64,000 nt of DNA from Pseudomonadota bacterium (GTDB lineage: Bacteria > Pseudomonadota > Alphaproteobacteria > Rhodobacterales > Rhodobacteraceae): NCBI GenBank assembly GCA_020161615.1, contig JAIUPD010000016.1, positions 1 to 64,000 on the forward strand, written 5' to 3'. The notes beneath the pieces are model-generated. The model saw nothing but the letters and a program-made list of their open reading frames with translations. It had not been told where the DNA came from and did not search any database. Below, piece by piece: positions 52,057-62,817 of this stretch (its first letter is position 1; every line of letters starts with the position of its first letter). A program made the translations under genes and the position numbers.

Positions 52057-52189
52057 GGAACTCTCTTTGGCAGCGTCTACGGGGGTTAGACGGTCGAGAG
52101 GCGCCAAGGGTTCCATTTTTCCCAAAAATAACCGGCGGGCGGCCGGGGGGTGAGGCGCAGGGGCCACGGGAAGGCAGGGGAAGGGCATG

Positions 52190-52222
52190 AAAAAGGGTGC
52201 GGATTCTGACGAATCCGCACCC
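52190..52222 (-). terminator. Intrinsic terminator behind the 46-residue gene
   Basis: On the minus strand GGGTGCGGATTC and GAATCCGCACCC make a perfect 12-bp stem with a 4-base loop, followed directly by TTTTTC. It is the clearest rho-independent terminator in the window and lies 60 bp behind the small gene at 52284. Confidence 0.85.
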
Positions 52223-52283
52223 GGTCACTCGTTACACTGGCGCGTTTTCCTCTGGGCCCGGCTCGCCTTGCCGGGCTGGACGC

Positions 52284-52424
52284 TCAGGCGGCGCGGCGCT
52301 TCTGCACCGGCCGACCGGCGAAGGTCTTGTCGCCGACCTTGACCACGACCAGCCCTGATGGCGTCGTGCGCACGAACTGCCCCTGGATGCTCAGGTAGCG
52401 GCCGATCATGATCGTTTTCAGCAT
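52284..52424 (-). CDS. Hypothetical 46-residue basic protein
   Basis: The small protein begins MLKTIMIGRYLSIQGQFVR and ends VGDKTFAGRPVQKRRAA. It appears to form one short beta-rich unit with a basic tail. GAGGGA stands at the right distance before its ATG, and a strong intrinsic terminator lies downstream, so it is probably an independent monocistronic gene. The frame continues 28 codons upstream without a better start. Its function is unknown. Confidence 0.65.
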   Translation of the reverse strand: MLKTIMIGRYLSIQGQFVRTTPSGLVVVKVGDKTFAGRPVQKRRAA

Positions 52425-52582
52425 GGTTAGTCCCTCGTTCACCTTGCCCCATTTCTGCCACATTCCCGGCCGTCTCGCCAGAAAAACGTCATATTTATCG
52501 TTTGGCAACAGGAACTTGATTGTTCCATTGTTGGTAGATTGGCGACAATACGGCTATCACTACCCGAGTGTTTCGTCAGTTC

Positions 52583-52981
52583 CTACAGCCAATCCCGCAG
52601 GATCGGGATCAGCGGGATATCGGCGGGCGGCATCGGATACTGGGTGAGGTCGCGCGCCCGTACCCAGGCCAGGGTCTGCCCTTCACGCGGAGTGACGATT
52701 CCCTGCCAGCGGCGGCAGGCGAAGAGCGGCATCAGCAGGTGGAAATCGGCGTAGGAATGGCTGGCAAAGGTCAGGGGGGCAAGGCAGGAATGCCAGGTCT
52801 CGATCCCCAGCTCCTCATGCAACTCGCGGATCAGCGCCGCTTCCGGCGTCTCGCCGGCTTCCACCTTGCCGCCAGGGAATTCCCAGAGCCCGGCCATGGA
52901 TTTGCCTGGCGGGCGCTGGGCGAGGAGGACGCGGCCGTCGGCGTCGATCAGGGCCACGGCAGAGACGAGGAGGGTCTTCAT
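52583..52981 (-). CDS. mutT: MutT-type 8-oxo-dGTP diphosphatase
   Basis: The 132-residue Nudix protein has an intact box, GGKVEAGETPEAALIRELHE followed by ELG, and the MutT-type WEFPGGK lead-in. It removes oxidised dGTP from the nucleotide pool. Its length and compact C-terminus (LIPILRDWL) match bacterial MutT. It lies downstream of argJ on the same strand, a neighbourhood seen in related alphaproteobacteria. Confidence 0.92.
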   Translation of the reverse strand: MKTLLVSAVALIDADGRVLLAQRPPGKSMAGLWEFPGGKVEAGETPEAALIRELHEELGIETWHSCLAPLTFASHSYADFHLLMPLFACRRWQGIVTPREGQTLAWVRARDLTQYPMPPADIPLIPILRDWL

Positions 52982-53008
52982 CAGCGGAGCTTTCGCAGGC
53001 GGCGGGCG

Positions 53009-53063
53009 CCGGGGGGCCTTCTGCCCCCCGGACCCCCCGAGGATATTTGACGCGCAAAGAAGG
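53009..53063. repeat. Hairpin plus GGATATTTGA repeat between mutT and argJ
   Basis: CCGGGGGG-ccttctg-CCCCCCGG (53009-53031) is followed by ACCCCCCGAGGATATTTGAC and GCGCAAAGAAGG. The same order of hairpin and box recurs at 58316-58370, and both parts occur, further apart, at 43187-43381. Here the box is a single copy. Confidence 0.65.
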
Positions 53064-53093
53064 GGCGGGGCGGGACCCCGTTACCCCTGTTTC

Positions 53094-54434
53094 TCAGGAG
53101 CGGTAATCGGCGTTGATGTCGATGTAGCGATGCGTGAGATCGCAGGTCCAGACCTTGGCACGGCCCTTGCCCAGGCCGAGATCGACGCCGATCTCCAGCT
53201 CGTCGCGCTTCATGTAGGCGGCGCCGTCCTCTTCCTTGTACGCGGGATCGACGAGGCCCGCGCTCGCCACCTGGATTCCGCCGAAGCTGATGGCGAGCTT
53301 GTCGCGGTCGGCGGCGGCGCCCGATTTGCCCACCGCCATGACGATGCGGCCCCAGTTCGGATCCTCGCCGGCGATGGCGGTCTTGACCAGCGGGGAGTTG
53401 GCGATGGCAAGCGCGCAGCGCTTGGCATCGGCCTCGGACGCGGCGCCGGTCACGGTGATGCCGACGAATTTGGTCGCGCCCTCGCCGTCGCGCACCACCT
53501 GATGCGCCAGATCCAGCATCACCGCGCCCAGGGCCTTGTCGAACGCGCGGGCGCTGGCCGAGCGGCCGTTGCCGATGGCCGGGCCCTGGCCGGTGGCGGC
53601 GACCAGCAGCGTGTCCGAGGTCGAGGTGTCGCTGTCCACGGTGATGGCGTTGAAGCTGCGGTCGGTATGGCGGCTGACCATGGCCTGCAGCGCCTTCTGG
53701 CTGATCGCCGCATCGGTGAAGACATAGACCAGCATCGTCGCCATGTCGGGCGCGATCATGCCCGAGCCCTTGGCGATGCCGGCGATGGTGATCGGGCCGG
53801 CCTCGGTCTCGACCAGGGCCATGGCGCCCTTGGGATAGGTGTCGGTGGTCATGATGGCGCGGGCGGCGTCGGTGATGCCGCCGGGCGCGAGGCCCGCGAC
53901 CAGCCCGTCGAGCGCGGCCTCGATCTTTTCATGCGGCAGCGGCTCGCCGATCACCCCGGTCGAGGAGGTGAAGACGCGGGTTTCCGGGAGGCCCAGCTTT
54001 TCCGCCACTGCGGCCGAGAGGGCGTTGACCGAGGCCCAGCCCCGGGCGCCGGTGAAGGCGTTGGAATTGCCCGAGTTCACCAGGATGGCGGCGCCGGTTT
54101 CGGCCGGGGCGGGCAGGCCGATCTTGGCCTGGCAATCGAGGACCGCGGCCGAGCGGGTGGCCGAGCGGGTGAAGGTCCCGGCGACGACCGAGCCGGGCGC
54201 GAGGCGGGCCAGCATCACATCGGTACGGTTCTTGTAGCGCACGCCGGCCTGGGCGGTGGCGAATTCGACGCCCGCGATGGCGGGCAGGGCCGGGAAGCCG
54301 TCCTTGGGGGCGAGGGGCGAGACGAGCGTGAGCTTGGCCTTGGGGGCCTCGGCCGGGGCGGCCGCGATCTGCCCCTCCAGCGCCTTGGCGCGGGCCTTCC
54401 ACTTCTTCGCTTTTTCTTTGTACTTCTTGGCCAT
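53094..54434 (-). CDS. argJ: Bifunctional ornithine acetyltransferase/N-acetylglutamate synthase
   Basis: The 446-residue enzyme recycles the acetyl group in arginine synthesis. It has ILVNSGNSNAFTGARG, VFTSSTGVIGEPLP, the self-cleavage site in GSGMIAPDMATML (between Ala and Thr), DSDTSTSDT and the C-terminal CDLTHRYIDINADYRS. The first 35 or so residues (MAKKYKEKAKKWKARAKALE onward) form a lysine/alanine-rich extension not usual for ArgJ. The only good start found gives this form; an internal start is not obvious. Confidence 0.95.
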   Translation of the reverse strand: MAKKYKEKAKKWKARAKALEGQIAAAPAEAPKAKLTLVSPLAPKDGFPALPAIAGVEFATAQAGVRYKNRTDVMLARLAPGSVVAGTFTRSATRSAAVLDCQAKIGLPAPAETGAAILVNSGNSNAFTGARGWASVNALSAAVAEKLGLPETRVFTSSTGVIGEPLPHEKIEAALDGLVAGLAPGGITDAARAIMTTDTYPKGAMALVETEAGPITIAGIAKGSGMIAPDMATMLVYVFTDAAISQKALQAMVSRHTDRSFNAITVDSDTSTSDTLLVAATGQGPAIGNGRSASARAFDKALGAVMLDLAHQVVRDGEGATKFVGITVTGAASEADAKRCALAIANSPLVKTAIAGEDPNWGRIVMAVGKSGAAADRDKLAISFGGIQVASAGLVDPAYKEEDGAAYMKRDELEIGVDLGLGKGRAKVWTCDLTHRYIDINADYRS

Positions 54435-54459
54435 CGCCAGCAGGCTCCTCGGGCATGGG

Positions 54460-54490
54460 AAAGGCCCGCACCCCCGCGAGGGTACGGGCC
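54460..54490 (-). terminator. Terminator-like hairpin between the parvulin and argJ genes
   Basis: On the minus strand GGCCCGTACCC and GGGTGCGGGCC form a stem with one mismatch around a short loop, followed by TTTCCC. It follows the parvulin gene by 30 bp and precedes argJ, so it probably separates the two units or weakens read-through. Confidence 0.55.
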
Positions 54491-54520
54491 GGTTGCGGGG
54501 CGAGGATAAACGCCCGGCTC

Positions 54521-55378
54521 TTACTCGTCCAGCAGGGTCGACTGGCTCAGGAGCGCGGGGTCCATGCCTTCCGACAGGTTCTCGGCGGTGCTGGCCGCGC
54601 GCAGGTCCTCGATATAGGCGCGGGTCGCCTCGCGCTGGATCTGCGTGACCAGATCCTCGCGCACCTGGTCGAGCGTCGGCGCGCTGGCGGTGCGGGTTTC
54701 CAGAAGCTTGACCACGTGCCAGCCGAACCTGGTCTGCACGGGTTCCGAGACCTGGCCGGGTTCCAGCGCCTCGACCGCGGCCTGGAACTCGGGGATCATC
54801 ACCCCCGGACCGAACCAGCCCAGATCGCCGCCCTGCTGGGCCGAGCCATCGGCCGAGAATTCCTGCGCCACCTCGGCGAAATCGCGGCCTTCGGCCAGCG
54901 CGGCGACCACCTGGTCGCGCTCTTCCTCGCTGCGCACGAGGATATGCGCGGCGTGATATTCCGTCACCGGCTCGCCCTGGGCGTAATCGGCGACGAAGGC
55001 GTCATAGGCGGCCTGCACGCTTTCGTCGGTGACAGCGGCGGTGGCGACCTCCACCAGAGCCGCATTGGCGAGGAAATTGCGCGTTTCGTTCTGCAGCATC
55101 AACTGGTCGCGCAGCGACAAGTCACCGGCCTGGGCCTGGGCCAGAAGCTCTTGTTCGATGAGCTGTTCGACCAGCGCCGGGAACAGGGTTTCGTCGGGCA
55201 CCTGGGCAAACTGCTGCGGCAGCTGGGCGCGGAGCGCGATGGCCTGACCGAGGGTGATCTCGGTCTCGCCGACGCGGGCGATGACCGTGGCGGCAGTCGG
55301 GGCGTCCTGCGCCAGTGCCGGCGCGGCGAGCACCGACAGCAACACGGCTGCGGCCGCAAATCGAGCGTTTTTGAACAT
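54521..55378 (-). CDS. Periplasmic parvulin-type peptidyl-prolyl isomerase
   Basis: The 285-residue protein has a signal peptide (FAAAAVLLSVLAAPALAQ), an N-terminal SurA-like helical region and a PpiC parvulin domain at about residues 140-230: YHAAHILVRSEEERDQVVAA, DFAEVAQEFSADGSAQQGGD, LGWFGPGVMIPEF and FGWHVVKLLE. It helps fold exported proteins. The ATG at 55378 begins the signal peptide; a start 15 codons upstream is less likely. It is divergent from secA, so two secretion-related genes share a promoter interval. Confidence 0.92.
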   Translation of the reverse strand: MFKNARFAAAAVLLSVLAAPALAQDAPTAATVIARVGETEITLGQAIALRAQLPQQFAQVPDETLFPALVEQLIEQELLAQAQAGDLSLRDQLMLQNETRNFLANAALVEVATAAVTDESVQAAYDAFVADYAQGEPVTEYHAAHILVRSEEERDQVVAALAEGRDFAEVAQEFSADGSAQQGGDLGWFGPGVMIPEFQAAVEALEPGQVSEPVQTRFGWHVVKLLETRTASAPTLDQVREDLVTQIQREATRAYIEDLRAASTAENLSEGMDPALLSQSTLLDE

Positions 55379-55416
55379 GCAAGGCTCCTGAATCGCGTCC
55401 CTTCGGGCCGCTGTGA

Positions 55417-55445
55417 TTGACACTCAGATGGCCGCCCCTTACATG
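55417..55445 (+). promoter_or_regulatory. Probable secA promoter
   Basis: TTGACA (55417-55422) and TACATG (55440-55445) are separated by 17 bp, 114 bp upstream of the secA start. The perfect -35 box and ideal spacing make this the best sigma-70-type candidate in the interval shared with the parvulin gene. Confidence 0.55.
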
Positions 55446-55558
55446 CCAGAACGGATTTTTCACGGGCTGGCCAGCCGCGCCCTGTTTAAGAAAGCAGCCG
55501 CCGACCGGCAAGACCGCCGGTGCAGCCAGCCGGTCACACAAAGGCGAGCGGAGATCAG

Positions 55559-58306
<2,748 letters not shown>

Positions 58307-58315
58307 GGCGTTGCA

Positions 58316-58370
58316 GCGGGGGGCCGTCTGCCCCCCGCACCCCCCCGAGGATATTTGACGCGCAAAGATG
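58316..58370. repeat. Hairpin plus GGATATTTGA repeat after secA
   Basis: GCGGGGGG-ccgtctg-CCCCCCGC (58316-58338) is followed by CCCCCCGAGGATATTTGACG and CGCAAAGA. It starts 10 bases behind the secA stop. It is nearly identical to the copy at 53009-53063, down to the loop and the box. The hairpin is probably the secA terminator even though it lacks a T-run. Confidence 0.65.
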
Positions 58371-58534
58371 GGCAATTTGAGTCAAATTGTCCGGCCTTCC
58401 TGGGCATGACCGGTCCGGGAAGGGCAGGGGGCGGGCGCCCCATCGCCGATATTTAACCTGCGAAGTGGGCTTGCCTTCCGGTCGGGCGGGGGCCTATGCA
58501 TCCTCTGCGCGAACAGCGCCCGGAGGAGGCCCCC

Positions 58535-59416
58535 ATGACCCAGACGCAATCTCAGCCCCTGAAGGCCGCGCTGTGGATGGTGGGTGCCATCGTTTCCTTC
58601 GTGCTGATGGCGGTGGCCGGGCGCGTCGTGCAGGTCGAACTGAACACCTTCGAACTGATGTTCTGGCGCTCGCTCATGGGCTTTCTGCTGGTGGTGGCAA
58701 TCATCCGCCTCAGGCGCGGCGACTTCGCCATCGTGCGGACGCGGCACTGGGGCCTGCATCTGGTGCGCAACACGTTTCATTTCGCCGGCCAGAATCTGTG
58801 GTTCTACGGCCTGATGATGATCCCGCTGTCGCAGCTGGTGGCGCTGGAATTCACCGGGCCGATCTGGGTGGTGCTGCTGGCGCCGGTTTTCCTGGGCGAA
58901 CGGCTGACCGGGGTGCGGCTGGCGATCACCATGGTGGGCTTCGTCGGCGTCCTGGTGGTGGCGCAGCCGGGCGTGCAGCCCCTGAACCTGGGCCATCTGG
59001 CGGGCGTGCTGGCGGCGGTGGGTTTTGCCATGAACCTGATCTTCACCCGCAAGATCATGCTGCATGACCATGTGCTGACGGTCCTGTTCTGGATGACGCT
59101 CAGCCAGGCGGGAATGGCGCTGCTGCTGGCGCTGGCGAGCGGTTTCACCTGGCCCAGCCTGGCGATGCTGCCCTGGCTGGCGATCATCGCCCTGACCGGA
59201 CTCAGCGCGCATTACTCGCTGACCTCGGCGCTGGGGCTCGCGCCCGCGACGCTGGTGGCGCCGATGGAATTCGCCCGGTTGCCGATCGTCGCGCTGGTCG
59301 GCGTCTGGCTTTATGCCGAGGCGCTGGATCCGATGGTCTTTCTGGGCGCGGCCATCATCTTTTCGGCAAACTTCCTGAATCTGCGCCTGAATTCCCGTCG
59401 GGCGGCGCAGGCCTGA
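58535..59416 (+). CDS. EamA/DMT-family permease
   Basis: The 293-residue membrane protein has about ten helices in two EamA halves (about 15-140 and 155-285). The first half ends with ALEFTGPIWVVLLAPVFLGE and the second with APMEFARLPIVALVGVWLYA and EAL, the matched E-rich ends of DMT exporters. Relatives export amino acids or other metabolites. CGGAGGAGG precedes the ATG at 58535; an upstream in-frame ATG has no such site. Confidence 0.88.
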   Translation: MTQTQSQPLKAALWMVGAIVSFVLMAVAGRVVQVELNTFELMFWRSLMGFLLVVAIIRLRRGDFAIVRTRHWGLHLVRNTFHFAGQNLWFYGLMMIPLSQLVALEFTGPIWVVLLAPVFLGERLTGVRLAITMVGFVGVLVVAQPGVQPLNLGHLAGVLAAVGFAMNLIFTRKIMLHDHVLTVLFWMTLSQAGMALLLALASGFTWPSLAMLPWLAIIALTGLSAHYSLTSALGLAPATLVAPMEFARLPIVALVGVWLYAEALDPMVFLGAAIIFSANFLNLRLNSRRAAQA

Positions 59417-59512
59417 CGATCCTGCCGCGGCGAAAACACTGGACGCCTCCGGCGTCTGCGCTAGGATGCGCGGGGCCTGCGGATTCTAGCGCTAACGAGC
59501 GCGGAATACGGG

Positions 59513-59569
59513 TTCAACCGGCGCGAATGCCGTGTATATACCGCGATATTGGTCAGTCGAAATGACCAA
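59513..59569 (+). promoter_or_regulatory. Promoter and operator-like palindrome of the TRAP operon
   Basis: TTCAAC (59513-59518) and TATATA (59535-59540) are 16 bp apart. Right behind lies TTGGTCA-N7-TGACCAA (59549-59569), placed where the transcript should begin. A repressor bound there would block transcription. No regulator gene is adjacent, so the binding protein is unknown. Confidence 0.5.
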
Positions 59570-59592
59570 AAGAAACTCTGGGAGGAATACTC

Positions 59593-60699
59593 ATGGATCG
59601 TCGTTCATTCCTGCGCACCTCGACCTTCGGCGGGGCTGCGGCCGCGGCCTCGACGCTGGCCGCCCCGGCCGTTGCGCAGGGCCGGACCACCTGGCGCATG
59701 GTCACCACCTGGCCGCGCAACTTCCCCGGCCTCGGCGTCGGCGCGCAGCGTCTGGCGGACCGGATCACCGCCGCCACCGATGGCCAACTCACCGTCGAGG
59801 TCTTCTCGGCCGGCGAGATGGTGCCCGCGCTGCAATCGCTCGATGCGGTCATCGACGGCACGGCCGAGATGAGCCACGGCGCCGCCTATTACTGGCAGAA
59901 CAAGTCGGTCGCGCTGTCCTTCTTCACCGGCGTGCCCTTCGGCCTGACCGCGGCCGAGCATTCGGCCTGAATGCGCTTCCTGGGCGGCCAGGAGATGTGG
60001 GACGAGGTCTATGACCAGTTCGGCGTGATGGGCTTCCTGTCGGGCAACACCGGCACCCAGACCGGCGGCTGGTTCCGCAACGAACTGACCGGGCTCGCCG
60101 ACCTTCAGGGTCTGCGCTTCCGCACCCCGGGTCTGGGCGGTCAGGTCTGGCAGCGCCTCGGCGCTTCGGTCACCAACATGGCTGGCGGCGAGATCTTCCA
60201 GGCGCTGCAATCGGGCACGCTGGACGCGGCGGAATTCGTCGGCCCCTACAACGACCTCGCGCTGGGCTTCTACCAGGTCTGCAAGCACTACTACACCTCG
60301 TCCTTCGTCGAACCGGGCCTTGCGACCGAGCTTGTCGTCGACAAGGCCAAGTTCCTCGAACTGCCCGAGAGCACCCAGGCCATCGTCCGCGCCGCCTGCC
60401 AGGCCGAATACGAGAACGTCTATTCGGACTTCGTGGCCAATGACCCGCGCGCGCTGGCGACCATCGTCAACGAGCATGGCGTGACCGCGCATGCGTCCTT
60501 CCCGGACGACATCCTGGAAGCGGGCGCCCGCGAATCGAAAGCGATGATCCAGGAACTGCTGGCCTCCAGCGACGACCTGACCGCGCGCACCGCCCGCAGC
60601 TTCGTCGATGCGCTGAAGCTGATGCGCACCCGGACCGAGGGCACCGACCAGGTGTTCACCACGGCCCGTCAGCGCTTCTTCGACACGTCGGATCTGTAA
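59593..60699 (+). pseudogene. TRAP transporter binding protein (DctP/TakP-like) with in-frame TGA
   Basis: Two abutting ORFs in one frame (125 codons plus TGA at 59968-59970, then 242 codons) together make a full-length TRAP binding protein. It has a Tat-like signal (MDRRSFLRTSTFGGAAAAAS), VFSAGEMVPALQSLDAVIDG, GNTGTQTGGWFRNEL and a C-terminal helical cap. The TGA falls in ...AEHSA*MRFLGGQEMWDE, at the place where relatives have tryptophan (NAWxxxGG), so TGG probably became TGA. An ATG follows the stop directly, but a protein restarted there would lack the signal and half of one lobe. Sequencing error, true pseudogene or stop read-through are all possible. Confidence 0.85.
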
Positions 60700-60705
60700 T
60701 CCGAC

Positions 60706-60742
60706 AGCCCCGCGCCCGGCAGGACCGAGCGCGGGGCTTTTC
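60706..60742 (+). terminator. Terminator-like hairpin between TRAP binding-protein and permease genes
   Basis: AGCCCCGCGC and GCGCGGGGCT form a 10-bp stem around a 13-base loop, followed by TTTCC. It may act as an attenuator that keeps binding-protein transcript in excess over permease transcript. Confidence 0.65.
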
Positions 60743-60819
60743 CATCCCCAGCGCCGGATGCCAGACCCCGTTGCGACGGCCGGCGCCTTGCTTTTCCCGT
60801 GCGGATCCAGGAGGTCCCC

Positions 60820-61371
60820 TTGAACGGTCTTTCCGCCATCATGCGCGCCATCAACGGCGTGAACCGGCTGATCGGCAATGTCTTTTCATGGCTTGCGCTC
60901 GCCATCGTTCTGGTCTGCTTCTGGGTCGTCGTCGAACGCTATCTGTTTTCGACCACGCGGCTGTGGATGCAGGATCTCTATCCCTGGCTGAACGGGGTGA
61001 TGTTCACCGCTGTCGCCGCCTATGCGCTCTATACCAACGATCACGTGCGGGTGGACATCTTCTACCGGCCCGCCTCGACGCTGAAAAAGGCCTGGCTTGA
61101 CCTGATCGGGGTGCTTTTGTTCCTTTTGCCCTTCACCTGGGTCGTCTGGACCTATTGCTACGTCTTCGTCGCCCGCTCCTGGGGCCTGCAGGAAGGATCC
61201 GCGAACCCAGGCGGGGCGCCTGGCCTCTTCCTGGTCAAGGGCTTCATCCTGGTCTTTGCCGTGACGCTGGCGCTGCAAGGCATCTCGATGCTGATCCGGT
61301 CGATCCTGATCATCCGCGGGCGCGAGGATCTCGTGCCCAAATCCTACCGCTACGAAGCCGTCTCGGAGTAA
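60820..61371 (+). CDS. TRAP transporter small permease (DctQ)
   Basis: The 183-residue protein has four membrane helices (LALAIVLVCFWVVVERYLF, LNGVMFTAVAAYALYTNDH, LIGVLLFLLPFTWVVWTYCY and LVKGFILVFAVTLALQGISM), as DctQ subunits do. The TTG at 60820 is chosen because AGGAGGT (60809-60815) stands at ideal distance before it; a GTG at 60799 would precede that site, and the ATG at 60841 lies too far behind it. The residues HVRVDIFY and the GSANPGGAPG loop are family-typical. It precedes the large permease gene by six bases. Confidence 0.88.
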   Translation: MNGLSAIMRAINGVNRLIGNVFSWLALAIVLVCFWVVVERYLFSTTRLWMQDLYPWLNGVMFTAVAAYALYTNDHVRVDIFYRPASTLKKAWLDLIGVLLFLLPFTWVVWTYCYVFVARSWGLQEGSANPGGAPGLFLVKGFILVFAVTLALQGISMLIRSILIIRGREDLVPKSYRYEAVSE

Positions 61372-61377
61372 CCGCCC

Positions 61378-62766
61378 ATGGATCTTGTACTTGTCGGAGA
61401 GATCCTTTCGGCGCTGATGTTCCTGGGCGTGATCGGCTTCCTGATGCTGGGCTTCCCGGTGGCCTTCACGCTGGCGGGGACCTCGATCCTCTTTGCGCTG
61501 GTCGGCCTGTCGCTGGGGGTGTTCGACATGTCGAACCTCAGCGCCCTGGCCGGGCGCTATACCGGCTACATGACCAACGAGGTTCTGGTCGCGGTGCCGC
61601 TCTTCATCTTCATGGGGGTGATGCTCGAACGCTCGAACATCGCCGAGCAGCTTCTGTCCACCATGGGCAAGCTCTTCGGCTCGATGCGGGGCGGGCTTGG
61701 CATCTCGGTCGTGGTGGTGGGCGCGCTGCTGGCGGCCTCGACCGGGGTTGTCGGCGCTACCGTGGTCACGATGGGCCTCATTTCGCTGCCCGCCATGCTG
61801 CGGGCGGGCTACGACCCGAAGCTCGCCACCGGCACGATCTGCGCCTCGGGCACGCTGGGGCAGATCATCCCGCCCTCGACCGTCCTGATCTTCATGGGCG
61901 ACATGATCGCCGGCATGCATGCGCAGGCGCAGATGAGCCTGGGCAATTTCGCGCCGAGCGCGGTGTCGGTGGGCGACCTCTTCGCCGGCGCCTTCATTCC
62001 CGGCTTGCTGCTGGTCGTGGTCTACATCGGCTATATCCTGTTCAAGGCCGTGACCGACCCCGAAAGCTGCCCGGCGATGCCGATGACGGCCGAGGAGAAA
62101 AAGGGCCTCCCGCGCGAGATCTTCGTGGCGCTGGTGCCGCCCCTGATGCTGATCATCGCCGTGCTGGGCTCGATCCTGGGCGGTATCGCCACCCCGACCG
62201 AGGCCGCCTCGGTCGGTGCCGTGGGGGCGACGATCCTGGCCGCGCTGCGCGGCCGCCTGCGGCCGTCGATCGTGCTGGATACCGTGCGCTCGACCGCCAA
62301 GATCACGGCCATGGTCTTCATCATCCTGTTCGGCGCCTCGGTCTTTTCGGTGGTGTTCCGCCAGATGGGCGGCGACGATCTGGTGCATGAATTCCTGACC
62401 GGCATTCCCGGCGGGGCGCTGGGGGCGATGATCGCCGTCATGGTCGTGATGTTCGTGCTGGGTTTCATCCTGGACACGTTCGAGATCATCTTCATCGTGT
62501 TGCCGATCACCGCGCCGACGCTGCTGCTGCTGGGCGTGGATCCGATCTGGCTGGGCGTGATGGTCGGCGTGAACCTGCAGACCAGCTTCCTGACGCCGCC
62601 CTTCGGTTTCGCGCTCTTCTACCTGCGCGGCGTGGCGCCGGGCTCGGTCTCGACCGGGACGATCTATCGCGGCGCGATTCCCTTCGTGCTGTTGCAGATC
62701 GTGGCGATCGTCATCCTCTTCGTCTTCCCCGGCCTGGTGACCTGGTTGCCAAACGTGCTTTACTGA
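61378..62766 (+). CDS. TRAP transporter large permease (DctM)
   Basis: The 462-residue membrane protein has about twelve helices and the DctM motifs FMGVMLERSNIAEQLL, ASTGVVGATVVTMGLISLPA, ASGTLGQIIPPSTVLI and TPTEAASVGAVGA. With DctQ and a binding protein it drives substrate uptake with a sodium or proton gradient. The companion binding-protein gene carries the TGA described above, so the transporter may be inactive unless another binding protein serves it. The size suits the TakP/mannitol-chloroaromatic branch. Confidence 0.93.
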   Translation: MDLVLVGEILSALMFLGVIGFLMLGFPVAFTLAGTSILFALVGLSLGVFDMSNLSALAGRYTGYMTNEVLVAVPLFIFMGVMLERSNIAEQLLSTMGKLFGSMRGGLGISVVVVGALLAASTGVVGATVVTMGLISLPAMLRAGYDPKLATGTICASGTLGQIIPPSTVLIFMGDMIAGMHAQAQMSLGNFAPSAVSVGDLFAGAFIPGLLLVVVYIGYILFKAVTDPESCPAMPMTAEEKKGLPREIFVALVPPLMLIIAVLGSILGGIATPTEAASVGAVGATILAALRGRLRPSIVLDTVRSTAKITAMVFIILFGASVFSVVFRQMGGDDLVHEFLTGIPGGALGAMIAVMVVMFVLGFILDTFEIIFIVLPITAPTLLLLGVDPIWLGVMVGVNLQTSFLTPPFGFALFYLRGVAPGSVSTGTIYRGAIPFVLLQIVAIVILFVFPGLVTWLPNVLY

Positions 62767-62774
62767 AGCCTTCG

Positions 62775-62800
62775 CGGCCCGCCCCCGTGGCGGGCCGTTT
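62775..62800 (+). terminator. Terminator behind the TRAP permease gene
   Basis: CGGCCCGCC and GGCGGGCCG form a 9-bp stem around a 5-base loop and are followed by TTT. It lies just behind the DctM stop and ends the TRAP operon or reduces transcription into the next gene. Confidence 0.65.
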
Positions 62801-62817
62801 CATGCCCGACAGGCCCG

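Noticed and set aside
59500-59540. A tRNA-like segment containing GGTTCAA before the TRAP operon
   Set aside because: No acceptor, anticodon or D-arm pairing could be drawn; the stretch is better explained as a promoter.
59968-59970. Selenocysteine insertion at the TGA of the TRAP binding protein
   Set aside because: The position corresponds to tryptophan in relatives, TRAP binding proteins are not selenoproteins, and no SECIS-like hairpin was evident directly behind the codon.
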